A stretch of 64,000 nt of DNA from Porphyromonas asaccharolytica DSM 20707 (GCF_000212375.1 NC_015501.1:1116001-1180000), one strand, 5' to 3'. Numbered from the stretch's first letter, positions 25,752-35,652 are shown. Program-made: numbers and translations. Notes: generated by a model not told the origin, from the sequence alone.

Positions 25752-26768
25752 ATGGAAGCATCCCTCATCGTACTGGGCGTACTCGTCCTGCTCGTCATCT
25801 ACATCATCGCCAAGGGGCTAGTCATCGTCCAGCAGTCTGAGACGATGATCATAGAGCGGCTCGGACGCTATCTCAAGACCCTTCCCTCGGGTATCAACCT
25901 GATCATTCCTTTCATCGATAAGCCACGCCCTATGGTTTGGCGTATCACAGCTTCATCCAGCAAGGGCGGTACGCTCGTGCGCTTTATCAATACTGACCGC
26001 ATCGACCTACGAGAGAACGTCTACGACTTCGCCCGTCAGAGCGTCATCACCCGTGATAACGTTGTCACGGAGATTAACGCGGTTCTTTATTTCCAGATCG
26101 TCGAGCCACTCAAAGCGGTCTACGAGATCTCCAACCTCCCCGTAGCTATCGAGATGCTCACGCAGACCTCGCTACGTAACGTGATCGGTGAGATGGATCT
26201 CGACGAGACGCTCACCAGCCGTGACACGATCAATAACAAGCTGCGCGACATCCTAGACGAAGCGACCAATAAGTGGGGAGTCAAGGTGAATCGCGTGGAG
26301 CTGCAAGACATCAACCCGCCCCGAGACATCCGCGATGCTATGGAAAAGCAGATGCGTGCCGAGCGTGACAAGCGTGCGCAGGTACTCACCGCAGAAGGTC
26401 AGAAGGAGGCTATGATCCGTGAGTCCGAGGGTCGCATGACTGAGTCGGTCAACCATGCCGAGGGTGAGAAGAAAGCGCAGATCCTCGCAGCTGAGGCTGA
26501 CGCACGCGCTACCATCCTCCGTGCAGAGGCTGAGGCAGAGGCCATCGAGCGCATCACCACAGCTGTCGCCAGCACGGGCAGCAATCCTACGCAGTACCTC
26601 ATAGCGATGCGCTATCTAGACACGCTCGAAAAGATCGGACGCAACAGCTCCGACAAGACGCTCTTCCTCCCCTACGAGGCGACGGGCATCCTCTCTGCCC
26701 TCGGAGGCATCAAGGAGGTCTCCGCCAGCGAGGTGGGCAACCTCCTCACCAAGGTGGGCAAGCACTAA
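25752..26768 (+). CDS. SPFH/Band 7 (stomatin-like, QmcA-type) protein
   Basis: A 338-residue membrane-anchored scaffold protein. One N-terminal helix (LIVLGVLVLLVIYIIAKGL) is followed by the SPFH domain (about 20-200: VQQSETMIIERLGRYLKTLPSG ... VITRDNVVTEINAVLYFQI ... LRNVIGEMDLDETLTSRD) and an Ala/Glu-rich coiled coil (EGEKKAQILAAEADARATI). The family organises membrane microdomains and oligomeric rings. It forms a pair with NfeD. Confidence 0.93.
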   Translation: MEASLIVLGVLVLLVIYIIAKGLVIVQQSETMIIERLGRYLKTLPSGINLIIPFIDKPRPMVWRITASSSKGGTLVRFINTDRIDLRENVYDFARQSVITRDNVVTEINAVLYFQIVEPLKAVYEISNLPVAIEMLTQTSLRNVIGEMDLDETLTSRDTINNKLRDILDEATNKWGVKVNRVELQDINPPRDIRDAMEKQMRAERDKRAQVLTAEGQKEAMIRESEGRMTESVNHAEGEKKAQILAAEADARATILRAEAEAEAIERITTAVASTGSNPTQYLIAMRYLDTLEKIGRNSSDKTLFLPYEATGILSALGGIKEVSASEVGNLLTKVGKH

Positions 26769-26820
26769 TCCCTCCTTGGCACAGTATGCCATAGAGGCCT
26801 AGCAAACTCACACGAAGCGT

Positions 26821-27696
26821 ATGAGCAAGATCTCGATACGATTTTTCAATGACCGAGAGGTGCGAGCCGTTTGGGACGAGACTGAGTCTAAGTGGTGGTT
26901 CTCTGTGTTGGACATCATAGGAGTGCTCAACGACCAAGACGATTACAACAAAAACAGGAACTACTGGAAGTATCTAAAGACGAAACTCAAGAGGAAGGAA
27001 AGTGAAGTGGTTAGTGCCACTAACCAGTTGAAACTCCTCGCTCCCGATGGAAAGAAGCGACTAACGGACACCCTCGATGACAAAGGAGTCGTGGCTCTCG
27101 CACAGAGCTTTCCCAATGATCGGGCTATGCGCTTCGTGAAGTGGTTTGTGGGCGGAGAGGAAACTATTGATGGGCGCAGTCGCTCCAAAGCGTATGCCCT
27201 TTTTGAAAGCAACCTCTTAGACAGTATCGAAGTGGGTACGGTGCAAGGGCTGCAACAGATACATGCCTATCTATTCGGTGGACTTTACGACTTTGCAGGA
27301 CAGATCAGGCAAGTCAATATCGCCAAAGGTGGATTTCAGTTTGCTATGGCTCAGTACCTACCTGACACCCTTACTAGTATAGAGCAAATGCCAGAGCAGA
27401 CATGGGAGCAGATTATTGATAAGTATGTGGAGATGAATATCGCTCATCCTTTTAGGGAAGGTAATGGGCGTGCCACACGTATTTGGCTCGACTTAATGCT
27501 CAAGAAGCAACTTGGGCTGTGTGTGGACTGGAGCCAAGTGGATAAATATACCTATCTCGAAGCTATGAGAGCCAGTGTGGCAGATGCCACAAGCTTGAAA
27601 TGTCTACTACACGCTGCGCTTACGGATAAGGTAAACGATAGAGAGACTTTTATGAAGGGGATCGACTACTCGTATTATTACGAGCAAGAAGACTGA
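26821..27696 (+). CDS. BRO-N domain fused to a class III-like Fic domain
   Basis: A 291-residue two-domain protein. Residues about 1-110 ([40 protein letters not shown]) resemble the BRO-N/DinD-type N-terminal domain of phage antirepressors. Residues about 120-291 form a Fic domain with the complete AMP-transferase motif [12 protein letters not shown] at 209-220 (catalytic His209) and the flap region [12 protein letters not shown]. The C-terminus has SYYYEQ (284-289). This sits where class III Fic proteins carry the inhibitory [S/T]xxxE[G/N] motif, with Gln in the last place. Fic enzymes modify target proteins with AMP; the target is unknown. It may be a toxin-like or phage-defence protein. 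It lies directly upstream of the cas operon, with no promoter box recognised. Confidence 0.87.
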   Translation: MSKISIRFFNDREVRAVWDETESKWWFSVLDIIGVLNDQDDYNKNRNYWKYLKTKLKRKESEVVSATNQLKLLAPDGKKRLTDTLDDKGVVALAQSFPNDRAMRFVKWFVGGEETIDGRSRSKAYALFESNLLDSIEVGTVQGLQQIHAYLFGGLYDFAGQIRQVNIAKGGFQFAMAQYLPDTLTSIEQMPEQTWEQIIDKYVEMNIAHPFREGNGRATRIWLDLMLKKQLGLCVDWSQVDKYTYLEAMRASVADATSLKCLLHAALTDKVNDRETFMKGIDYSYYYEQED

Positions 27697-27741
27697 GTCC
27701 CCCTAAGATAAAGATTGACGACTATGAAGTGTTGTCGCAGG

Positions 27742-27795
27742 AACGGACGCACAGACGTATCGCCTCGTAGTAGGGCTATGGTCTGTGCGTCCGTT
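27742..27795. repeat. GGACGCACGG-family hairpin between fic and cas3
   Basis: AACGGACGCACAGA (27742-27755) pairs with TCTGTGCGTCCGTT (27782-27795): a perfect 14-bp stem. It is a single unit of the repeat family seen at 13182, 39540 and 58019. It may also terminate fic transcription. Confidence 0.75.
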
Positions 27796-27829
27796 GTATT
27801 AAAACAATACGAGTAAAGAATACCTACAC

Positions 27830-30133
27830 ATGAGCAACACAAAGCAGATAGCCCACGTAAGGGCTCTAGAGGATGGCTCCTACGAGACGCAGCCTCTCTT
27901 AGATCATCTACACGGAGTCGCGGAGCTGGCGCAGAGCTATGCTGAGCGCATCACCGATGACCCAGAGCTTGGCGAGATCGGTTACCTGCTGGGACTCCTG
28001 CACGACTTGGGCAAGTACCAGGAGGGCTTCCAGCGCTACATACGTCAGCAGTCCGGTTTAGATCCTACGCTCAACGGGTGGCGCACCCCGCACAGCCCCG
28101 CAGGAGCACGCTACGCCTACAACTTAAAGCAAGTGGGCGGTAATCAGCAGCTTCTCAAGATCCTCTCGCTCTGCATCGGGGCTCACCATCGAGGACTCTA
28201 CGATGACTCCGAGTGGCGAGGACAAGTTGTTGACTCTAGTGATACTAAGCGAGCAGTGGCAAACCTAGTCAAGGGACTCCGACCTGAGGCGAGCCAGCTT
28301 GAGGAGCTTCTCCACAAAGCCTCTCTGGACAAGGCTACTAAGGCATGGAACAAGATCGAGGAGGATGACTACCAGCTACTGGTTCGTATGCTTTTCTCCT
28401 GTTTGGTAGACGCCGACTTCCTCGACACGGAGCGGTTTATGACTCCCGACAAGAGTCTTGTCCGTCAGAGTGCTAAAGCTTCGCTAGAGCAGATGCGCGC
28501 ACAGCTAGAGGAGTATGTGTCACACTTCAACCGTGAGGGACGGATCAATGAGGCGCGAGCAGCTTTCCTTGACCAGTGTCGCAACCATGGACGCACGGCT
28601 CAGCGAAAGATCTACTCGCTCACGCTCCCCACGGGTGCCGGCAAGACGGTCTCCTCGATGATGTGGGCTCTAGAACATGCCATAGCGCAAGGGTGTGAGC
28701 GCATCATCTACGTCATCCCCTACACCTCGATCATCACCCAGACAGCGCAAACCTTTAGGGACATCTTTGGGGCGGATCAAGTGCTGGAGCATCACTCAGA
28801 TGTAGATGCCAAGGAGCGACCTGACGAAGCTATGGAGTACACCAAGCTTATGACGGAAAACTGGGACGTGCCGCTCGTCGTGACGACCAACGTGCAGTTC
28901 TTCGAGTCGCTCTATGCTCACCGTGTGAGTCGCTGTCGCAAGCTACACAACATTTGCAACTCGGTCGTTGTCTTTGACGAGGTCCAGATGTTTCCCCCTC
29001 GGCTACTCAACCCGATCCTGCGTGTGGTGGAGAGTCTGCACTTCGCCTTCCGTGTGGAGCCTCTCTTCTGTACCGCCACGCTACCAGTCTTTGACAAAGA
29101 TATCCTGTCAGACAGCAAGCGGATCGGTCATGAGTTCTTCTTCCTCGAGGAACCCATTCAGGAGGTTGTACCGTATGATGCCGAGCGCTTTGCACCCTTT
29201 GACAAGGTTCGCTACCATTGGGACCTACTTAAGCTCTCTACGGAGGAGTTAGCGGAGCGATTGGCACAGCACGAGAGCTTCCTCTGTATCGTAAACAGTC
29301 GCAAGGATGCGGCTCGTCTCTATACCGCTCTGCAAGCTCAAGACAAGTCGGGCGAGGGGCTGATACATCTCTCACGCAGGATGTGCTCGGCACACATTCA
29401 GGAGCGCATAGAGGAGATACGCCGTCGCCTGAAGGCTGGAGAGCCGGTGCGCGTCGTCAGCACGCAGCTGGTCGAGGCTGGCGTAGACCTAGACTTCCCC
29501 GTGGTCTACCGAGCGATGGCGGGTCTAGACTCGGTCATGCAGGCCGCTGGGCGGTGCAACCGTGAAGGACGTATGGCAGAGCCTGGCGAGGTCTACATCT
29601 TTCGCCTTGATGAAACAGTCAGCCTGGGTGAAATGAGCTGGGCGCAAGGTGCTCTGGAGGATCTCCTTGATCGGCTGGCTGAGCAGGGAGCTCCACAGAG
29701 AGAGGAGATCGAGCGTTACTACAAGGCGTTCTATAATGATGTCGACTGCTTCGACAATAAGAGAGATAAGGAAGTTTCCAAACTGCTTTGGAATGTGAAT
29801 GACGATCGATGTGAAGGGCTACGCTTCGACTATGAGACAGCGAGCGAGAACTTTAGATACATAGAGAATCAGGATATTCCGATCGTCATTCCTTACACCG
29901 ATGAGGGGAAAGCGATCATCAAGAAGCTCCAAAACAACCTTCCGTTGACACGACAAGAGTACCGACAAATGAATCGTCTTACCGTTGGTCTAAAACGAAA
30001 AGATTGTTTAACTTTGGAGGGAAGTGTCTCAGTGAGTGATAGTGGCATCGCTTATCTAACCGATGATAAGCTCTACAGCACGGAGACTGGAATACAGATA
30101 ATCGACAGGACATTAATATTCACGACAGCATAA
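27830..30133 (+). CDS. cas3: CRISPR-associated nuclease/helicase Cas3 (type I-C)
   Basis: A 767-residue effector nuclease-helicase that degrades the target DNA once Cascade has bound. The N-terminal HD nuclease domain has His/Asp at 58-59 (LLHDLGKYQEGF) and further metal ligands in GAHHRG. The SF2 helicase has Walker A LPTGAGKT (Lys272), a DExx box of the DEVQ form at 383-386 and a motif VI-like QAAGRCNREG. The C-terminal part (after about residue 640) is more A+T-rich than the rest. It is the first gene of the operon, and cas5 starts 4 bp after its stop. Confidence 0.96.
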   Translation: MSNTKQIAHVRALEDGSYETQPLLDHLHGVAELAQSYAERITDDPELGEIGYLLGLLHDLGKYQEGFQRYIRQQSGLDPTLNGWRTPHSPAGARYAYNLKQVGGNQQLLKILSLCIGAHHRGLYDDSEWRGQVVDSSDTKRAVANLVKGLRPEASQLEELLHKASLDKATKAWNKIEEDDYQLLVRMLFSCLVDADFLDTERFMTPDKSLVRQSAKASLEQMRAQLEEYVSHFNREGRINEARAAFLDQCRNHGRTAQRKIYSLTLPTGAGKTVSSMMWALEHAIAQGCERIIYVIPYTSIITQTAQTFRDIFGADQVLEHHSDVDAKERPDEAMEYTKLMTENWDVPLVVTTNVQFFESLYAHRVSRCRKLHNICNSVVVFDEVQMFPPRLLNPILRVVESLHFAFRVEPLFCTATLPVFDKDILSDSKRIGHEFFFLEEPIQEVVPYDAERFAPFDKVRYHWDLLKLSTEELAERLAQHESFLCIVNSRKDAARLYTALQAQDKSGEGLIHLSRRMCSAHIQERIEEIRRRLKAGEPVRVVSTQLVEAGVDLDFPVVYRAMAGLDSVMQAAGRCNREGRMAEPGEVYIFRLDETVSLGEMSWAQGALEDLLDRLAEQGAPQREEIERYYKAFYNDVDCFDNKRDKEVSKLLWNVNDDRCEGLRFDYETASENFRYIENQDIPIVIPYTDEGKAIIKKLQNNLPLTRQEYRQMNRLTVGLKRKDCLTLEGSVSVSDSGIAYLTDDKLYSTETGIQIIDRTLIFTTA

Positions 30134-30137
30134 ATAT

Positions 30138-30854
30138 ATGGAAGAGTATATAGATAAGGAGTACTGCCTGCGTGTGCGTGGTCCCTTCGCTTGCTTCACA
30201 CGCCCCGAGATGAAGGTGGAGCGTGTCAGCTATGATGTGATCACGCCTAGTGCAGCGCGAGCCATCTTTCAGGCAATCTACTGGAAGCCCGCCATACGCT
30301 GGGAGATCACGAAGATAGAGGTGCTAGCCCCAATCAAGCGGTTTACCATCAAGCGAAATGAGGTGGCCTCTATTATGAGCAAAGGGAGCACAGGCATCAA
30401 CATTTCAGAGGATCGTAGACAACGTGCCTCCTACATTTTACGTGACGTGGACTATCGAATCTATGCTAAGATGGTCTACATACCCGTGAGGAACCGCTCA
30501 GCTAGCTGTCAGAAGCACTACAACGAGGAGTACAGCGAAGCCGAGCGCAAGGCGGAGAACCCCAGAAAGTACCAAGAGATCTTCGAGCGCAGAGCCAAGG
30601 CTGGGCAATGCTTCACGATGCCTTACCTAGGGTGCCGTGAGTTCACCTGCTCCTTTGAGTATGTAGACCTAGAGCATGGTGAGACATCCCTAGAGCCCAA
30701 GCCTATTCCTGAGAGTCGCGACCTGAGCATCATGCTCTACGATATGGACTTCGAGCGGGATCGGAAGAATCCCCCAGCTATGTTTTACCATGCGCAGATG
30801 ACCGAGGGCGTCATCCTCGTTCCCCCGATGGATAGTAATGAGATACTGAGATGA
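30138..30854 (+). CDS. cas5c: Cas5 (type I-C, Cas5d/Cas5c), probable pre-crRNA nuclease
   Basis: A 238-residue RAMP protein. The N-terminus (EYCLRVRGPFACFTRPEMKVERVSYDVITPSAARAI) and FTMPYLGCREFTCSFEYV are typical of the I-C Cas5 family. Type I-C systems lack Cas6, and their Cas5 cuts the repeat to make crRNA; no cas6 is present here, which agrees. The stop overlaps the cas8c start (ATGA). Confidence 0.94.
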   Translation: MEEYIDKEYCLRVRGPFACFTRPEMKVERVSYDVITPSAARAIFQAIYWKPAIRWEITKIEVLAPIKRFTIKRNEVASIMSKGSTGINISEDRRQRASYILRDVDYRIYAKMVYIPVRNRSASCQKHYNEEYSEAERKAENPRKYQEIFERRAKAGQCFTMPYLGCREFTCSFEYVDLEHGETSLEPKPIPESRDLSIMLYDMDFERDRKNPPAMFYHAQMTEGVILVPPMDSNEILR

Positions 30855-32698
30855 TCCTACAAGCACTATACAACTACTACGAGGCGATGCGCAAGGCTCA
30901 TCGTATAGCAACTCCTGGACTAGAGGTCAAGCCCATTCGCTGGGTTATCGTCATTCGAGAAGATGGATCTTTCGTTCGACTGAAAAACCTCAAAGATCCA
31001 AGCGACAAGAAGAGCAAGGGGCAGGACTATCTAGTTCCAGCTGGACTAAAGCGTAGCGGTAAGTGTCCACCTGCACAACCCTTTTGGGACAATCGCAAGT
31101 ATATCCTAGGGTATGAAGAGAGTGCCGAAGGGGTGTCACCCTGCACGGATCGACTAGAGGACTTCAAGCGACTCATGGCTGAGATCGCTGAACTGTACCC
31201 AGACAATGCCAGCTTTCAGGCGGTCTGTCGCTTCTACGAGCACTACCTCGGCGACGAGATGCCTCTGCCCGAGGATGCTCACACCGAGCGCATCTTAGCG
31301 TCAGACTGGATGACCTTCCAGCTACAAGGTGACACAGAGCTCTTAGCTACACAAGATGATGCACATGATTATACCGCTCAAGCCTATAATACAGAGGAAA
31401 ACCTAGGCACATGTCTCATCACGGGAGAGAAAAAGTCCCTAGCGTCATTTCACGCTCGGATTGTAGCCCCTGGCTCTCAGGCGGGTGCAACGATAGCTAG
31501 CTTCAACGATCCAGCCTACCTTTCCTATGGTAAGAAGCAGGGCGAGAATGCGCCAATCTCTAAGTACGCATCCTTTGCCCACACCACGGCTCTCAACGAC
31601 TTGCTCCGCAATGAGCAGACACGCTATACGCTTGGAGATATAAGCTATGTCTTTTGGAATTCGAATCTTGACGATCCTAGTATCAATGAGACCTTTCGTA
31701 CCGTAATCTTCGAAGGCGTAAAGGATGACGATGCCCAGGAGCCGTCCGACACAGATGATGAGCAACCTAAGCGAAAAGGGAAGAGTAAAAAGAAAGCTCC
31801 GAACCCGACGCGGGAAACCTACAAAGTACTTGAGCAGTTCAAAGCTATTCGTGGCAATCGAGGTCAAGGGCAGCATTGGGAGGATGAGAGACAGTTTTAC
31901 GTACTCGGACTCACAGCTGGCGGACGCATCACCATCAAGTATTGGCAGCAGGGAACGGTGTCGGAGATCTTCGACAGAGTCTACCAGCACCTTGTCGATA
32001 TGAACATCATTCGCAGGGATGGCAACGTGGACGAGGAGAACCCGCCCCTACGCTCCCTATATGGTATCGTGAAGAGTGTCTCCTCGCCCTCCAAGTCTAG
32101 CACCTTTGCCATGAACCTTGTGCAAAGCATCGTTGAGAGCGTTCTCAATGGTACCCCTTACCCTATGACCCTCCAGCAGGCCTGCATCAACCGTATCACG
32201 AAGGAGCGTGCGGTCTCCGAACTACGAGCAGCCATCCTCAAGGGTTGCATCAACCGCAAAGCAAGAATATACAAACATCTAAAAGAACTAGATATGGCTT
32301 TAGACAAGCAAAACGACAACATCGCTTACCTCGCAGGACGCCTCTTTGCTGTCCTCGAGCAGATCCAGCAAGCTTCACTAGGTAAGGGAGTCAATGCGAC
32401 CATCCGAGATCGCTTTTACACCAGTGCCTCCACACGTCCCAATATGGTGATGGGAAGACTCATCGCACTATCCAACCACCACCTAAGCAAGTTACGCAAG
32501 GAGAAGCCTGGACTAGCCGTGAATCTCGAGAAGCTCCTCGGAGAGATCTTCGCACTGATTCCTGCAGAGGTCCCCACATTCCCGGCGACTTTTTCACTAG
32601 ATGAGCAGAGCCTCTTTGCAGTAGGCTACTATCATCAGAAAGTCGACACGTACAAGAAGGAAGATACAAATAACTCAACCGAAGAAACAGAACAATAA
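30851..32698 (+). CDS. cas8c: Cas8c (Csd1), large Cascade subunit, type I-C
   Basis: A 615-residue protein that recognises PAM in the I-C Cascade. It opens with ILQALYNYYEAMRKAHRIATPG and contains family-like segments such as ISKYASFAHTTALNDLLR, GLTAGGRITIKYWQQGTVSE and CINRITKERAVSELRAAILKG. A Lys/Ser/Glu-rich insertion (about residues 296-320) is unusual. It overlaps cas5c by 4 bp. Confidence 0.93.
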   Translation: MILQALYNYYEAMRKAHRIATPGLEVKPIRWVIVIREDGSFVRLKNLKDPSDKKSKGQDYLVPAGLKRSGKCPPAQPFWDNRKYILGYEESAEGVSPCTDRLEDFKRLMAEIAELYPDNASFQAVCRFYEHYLGDEMPLPEDAHTERILASDWMTFQLQGDTELLATQDDAHDYTAQAYNTEENLGTCLITGEKKSLASFHARIVAPGSQAGATIASFNDPAYLSYGKKQGENAPISKYASFAHTTALNDLLRNEQTRYTLGDISYVFWNSNLDDPSINETFRTVIFEGVKDDDAQEPSDTDDEQPKRKGKSKKKAPNPTRETYKVLEQFKAIRGNRGQGQHWEDERQFYVLGLTAGGRITIKYWQQGTVSEIFDRVYQHLVDMNIIRRDGNVDEENPPLRSLYGIVKSVSSPSKSSTFAMNLVQSIVESVLNGTPYPMTLQQACINRITKERAVSELRAAILKGCINRKARIYKHLKELDMALDKQNDNIAYLAGRLFAVLEQIQQASLGKGVNATIRDRFYTSASTRPNMVMGRLIALSNHHLSKLRKEKPGLAVNLEKLLGEIFALIPAEVPTFPATFSLDEQSLFAVGYYHQKVDTYKKEDTNNSTEETEQ

Positions 32699-32709
32699 CC
32701 CATATAATT

Positions 32710-33579
32710 ATGCTACAGAATAGATATGACTTCATCCTGCTCTTTGACGTCAAGGATGGCAACCCAAATGGAGATCCCGATAGTGACAACTTGCCTCGTG
32801 TAGACCCTGAGACTGGCGAGGGACTCGTCACTGATGTGTGTATCAAGCGCAAGGTGCGCAACTACATACAGATGGCAACTGATCAAGGTATCTTCGTCAG
32901 AGAGAACTCCGTCCTCAATGACTCCATCAATGCGGCGGTCGAAGAGGCTACAGGCAAAGATGCTAAGACGAAAAACGCTACAGACCGTGACAAGGCGCGT
33001 GCTCTTATGTGTCAGAAGTACTACGACATACGAGCTTTCGGAGCCGTCCTCTCCACGGGCAACAACGCTGGTCAGGTGCGTGGTCCCATTCAGCTAACCT
33101 TTGCGCGCTCCATTGATCCGATCTTCCCTCACGAGCATACCATCACACGTATGGCTGCCACAGATACTAAGGAGCAGAAGGCCAACGAAGAGGCTGACGA
33201 CAAGGGTGGCAACCGCACTATGGGGCGCAAAGCTACAGTACCCTACGGGCTATATAAAATGTATGGCTTCGTGACGCCACACTTTGCAGAGGATACAGGC
33301 TTTACGGAGGATGACTTGCAGCTCTTCTGGGAGGCACTCAAGAATATGTTCGACCTAGATCACTCAGCAGCCCGTGGACTCATGAGCCTGCAGAAGTTGA
33401 TCGTCTTTAAGCACGACTCGCCTCTGGGCAATGCGCCTGCGCACAAGCTCTTCGAGCGTGTCACCATAGCACGGCGAGAGGGACTCACGAGCCCCGCACG
33501 AGACTTCTCCGACTACACCGTCCAGATCGATCGCGACGGACTCCAGGGTGTCCAGGTCGATGACATCGAGCTCGTCTAG
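32710..33579 (+). CDS. cas7c: Cas7 (Csd2), Cascade backbone subunit, type I-C
   Basis: A 289-residue RAMP protein that coats the crRNA. The N-terminus (DFILLFDVKDGNPNGDPDSDNLPRVD) is the standard Cas7 I-B/I-C signature, and KRKVRNYIQMA plus RGPIQLTFARSIDPI continue the fold. It is the last gene before a strong terminator, which ends the effector half of the operon. Confidence 0.96.
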   Translation: MLQNRYDFILLFDVKDGNPNGDPDSDNLPRVDPETGEGLVTDVCIKRKVRNYIQMATDQGIFVRENSVLNDSINAAVEEATGKDAKTKNATDRDKARALMCQKYYDIRAFGAVLSTGNNAGQVRGPIQLTFARSIDPIFPHEHTITRMAATDTKEQKANEEADDKGGNRTMGRKATVPYGLYKMYGFVTPHFAEDTGFTEDDLQLFWEALKNMFDLDHSAARGLMSLQKLIVFKHDSPLGNAPAHKLFERVTIARREGLTSPARDFSDYTVQIDRDGLQGVQVDDIELV

Positions 33580-33592
33580 CCCGCTTTCACAC

Positions 33593-33634
33593 AAAAGCCC
33601 CTCTCGTAGCGCACGCCACTACGGAGGGGCTTTT
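33593..33634 (+). terminator. Strong terminator between cas7 and cas4
   Basis: AAAAGCCCCTC (from 33593) pairs with GAGGGGCTTTT (to 33634), extended by CGTAG/CTACG. It is followed by TTTTCTC and lies 14-55 bp after the cas7 stop codon. Confidence 0.88.
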
Positions 33635-33656
33635 CTCTAAAACGACCATCTTCCTC

Positions 33657-34334
33657 ATGAGACACTACAGCGACGAGGAGCTACTGACGATCTCCGAGAT
33701 ACAGCACTACTGCTTCTGTCCACGTCAGTGGCAACTGATCACCCTAGAGCAGCTATGGCACGACAACCACCTCACTGCGCTAGGGCAGATCCTCCACAAG
33801 CGTGTAGATCAGCCGGAGCTGAGTGCTCGTGTGGGGGACACGATCACTATGAGGCGGGTGCCGCTCGTCTCCTACTCTTTGGGACTATACGGGCTGTCCG
33901 ATGCGGTCGAGCTGACCCCGCTACGGGATCATAGCTTGCGCCCCTTCCGACACCCTAAGTACCCCGGGGCGTGGCAGGCGACTCCTGTCGAATACAAGCG
34001 TGGCAAGCCTAAGACTCACCTCGCAGACAAACTACAGCTCTGCGCTCAGGTCATAGCTCTTGAAGAGATGTACCAAGTCACTATTCCCTACGGAGCTCTT
34101 TACTATGGAGAGACACGGCATCGCCTACAGGTCGAAATGGACGACACCCTGCGGGCAGCGTGCTACGAGGTCGCGCGTAAGATGCACGAGGCTTTTGCGC
34201 AGCGCACGCCTATACCAGCGCACTACACCCGTCAGTGCCGTTCCTGCTCTCTCATCGATGAGTGCATGCCTCGTATCGCATCACACCGATCGGCCAAGAG
34301 CTACCTAAAGCATCACGACATACTCACCTTATGA
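33657..34334 (+). CDS. cas4: Cas4 nuclease of the adaptation module
   Basis: A 225-residue RecB-like nuclease that trims prespacers and checks the PAM. The Fe-S cluster cysteines are placed as in the family: HYCFCPRQWQL near the N-terminus and RQCRSCSLIDECMP near the C-terminus. The nuclease motif VEYKRGKPK is present. Its own transcription start, if any, lies in the 77-bp gap with the terminator; no clear -7 box is seen. The stop overlaps cas1 (ATGA). Confidence 0.95.
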   Translation: MRHYSDEELLTISEIQHYCFCPRQWQLITLEQLWHDNHLTALGQILHKRVDQPELSARVGDTITMRRVPLVSYSLGLYGLSDAVELTPLRDHSLRPFRHPKYPGAWQATPVEYKRGKPKTHLADKLQLCAQVIALEEMYQVTIPYGALYYGETRHRLQVEMDDTLRAACYEVARKMHEAFAQRTPIPAHYTRQCRSCSLIDECMPRIASHRSAKSYLKHHDILTL

Positions 34335-35362
34335 GAAAGCTACTCAACACCCTCTATATCCTTACGCCCAATGTCTACCTGCTCAAGGACGGCACCAATG
34401 TCGTGGCGCGCATAGATGGCGAGGAAACCTTTCGTATACCGATACACAACCTCGAGGGGATCATCACATTCTCCTATATGGGTGCTTCGCCAGGGCTGAT
34501 GCAGCTCTGCGTGCAGGAGGGTGTCAAGCTCACATTCCTTACACCCACAGGTCGCTATATCGGTTCGCTAGAGGGACCCACGAGGGGCAACGTCCTCCTG
34601 AGACGTACGCAGTTCCGCATCGCTGACGACGAACCAGCTGCAGCGCACTTCGCCGCACTATTTATCTCGGCCAAGATAGCCAACCAGCGATCAGTTCTGG
34701 GTCGCTACCTGCGTGACTACCACCCGACGGAGAGCGTGGAGGTGAGCTTCCAGGAGGCACTCAGCCAACTAAAGTCTTTGCAAAAAAGCTTAGTTTACAA
34801 GCGAGACCGCATGACCGTTATGGGCGTAGAGGGCTTAGCGGCGCAGCAATACTTTGCTCTCTTTCACCACCTCATACGGCGACCAGAGTTCACCTTCGAG
34901 GGACGGTCGCGACGACCGCCTCGCGATGAGACCAATGCATTGCTCTCATTTTTCTACACCATCCTCGCCCATGAGGTCACGGCAGCACTTGAGACCGTAG
35001 GGCTGGACCCCTACGTGGGCTTCCTCCATACGGACAGACCAGGCAGAGCAAGCCTTGCTCTAGACCTTATGGAGGAGCTACGCGCCTACCTCGTGGACCG
35101 CTTCGTCTTGACCGTCATCAACAAGCGACAGGTCGCACCCTCAGACTTTATCGCCCAGGGCGAAAACGGATACATCCTCAGAGACGAGCCCCGCAAAGAA
35201 CTCCTAGCCGCGTGGCAGCAGCGCAAACGAGAGGAGATCATGCACCCTTTCCTTCAGGAGCGCATACCCATAGGACTGCTCCCCTATGCTCAGGCGTTGC
35301 TCCTAGCCCGATGCCTACGAGGAGACCTCGATGACTACCCTGTCTTTCTAATCCAAAGCTGA
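34331..35362 (+). CDS. cas1: Cas1 integrase
   Basis: A 343-residue metal-dependent integrase that inserts new spacers. Family residues are visible: VLGRYLRDYHPTESVEV in the helical part, GVEGLAAQQYFALFHHL (metal-ligand Glu), LHTDRPGRASLALDLMEELRAYLVDRF (His and Glu/Asp ligands). The ATG at 34331 is chosen because it gives the usual start MRKLLNTLYILTPNVYL; the frame is open to 34262 inside cas4. Confidence 0.97.
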   Translation: MRKLLNTLYILTPNVYLLKDGTNVVARIDGEETFRIPIHNLEGIITFSYMGASPGLMQLCVQEGVKLTFLTPTGRYIGSLEGPTRGNVLLRRTQFRIADDEPAAAHFAALFISAKIANQRSVLGRYLRDYHPTESVEVSFQEALSQLKSLQKSLVYKRDRMTVMGVEGLAAQQYFALFHHLIRRPEFTFEGRSRRPPRDETNALLSFFYTILAHEVTAALETVGLDPYVGFLHTDRPGRASLALDLMEELRAYLVDRFVLTVINKRQVAPSDFIAQGENGYILRDEPRKELLAAWQQRKREEIMHPFLQERIPIGLLPYAQALLLARCLRGDLDDYPVFLIQS

Positions 35363-35652
35363 TGTACCTACTTGTAACCTACGACGTGAATACCGCCTCG
35401 CCTGACGGAGCTAAGCGACTTCGCCAAGTGGCGAAGATATGCCAAAACTACGGCCAGCGTGTCCAAAACTCAGTCTTCGAATGTCTCGTCTCTCCTGCCC
35501 AAAGAGTAGAGCTGGAGGCTGCGCTCACGGACACGATCAACCTATCGAGCGACTCCCTGCGCATCTACCACCTCGGCACCAACTACCAGTCTAAGATCAC
35601 CACCATTGGCAAGACGAAAGGCGTAGATCCCGAGGGCGTGTTGCTCATATAG
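35362..35652 (+). CDS. cas2: Cas2
   Basis: A 96-residue ferredoxin-fold protein that dimerises with Cas1. The beginning MYLLVTYDVNTASPDGAKRL carries the conserved Asp after the first beta strand, and NYGQRVQNSVFECLV is typical of I-C Cas2. It overlaps the cas1 stop by 1 nt. The CRISPR leader follows. Confidence 0.97.
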   Translation: MYLLVTYDVNTASPDGAKRLRQVAKICQNYGQRVQNSVFECLVSPAQRVELEAALTDTINLSSDSLRIYHLGTNYQSKITTIGKTKGVDPEGVLLI

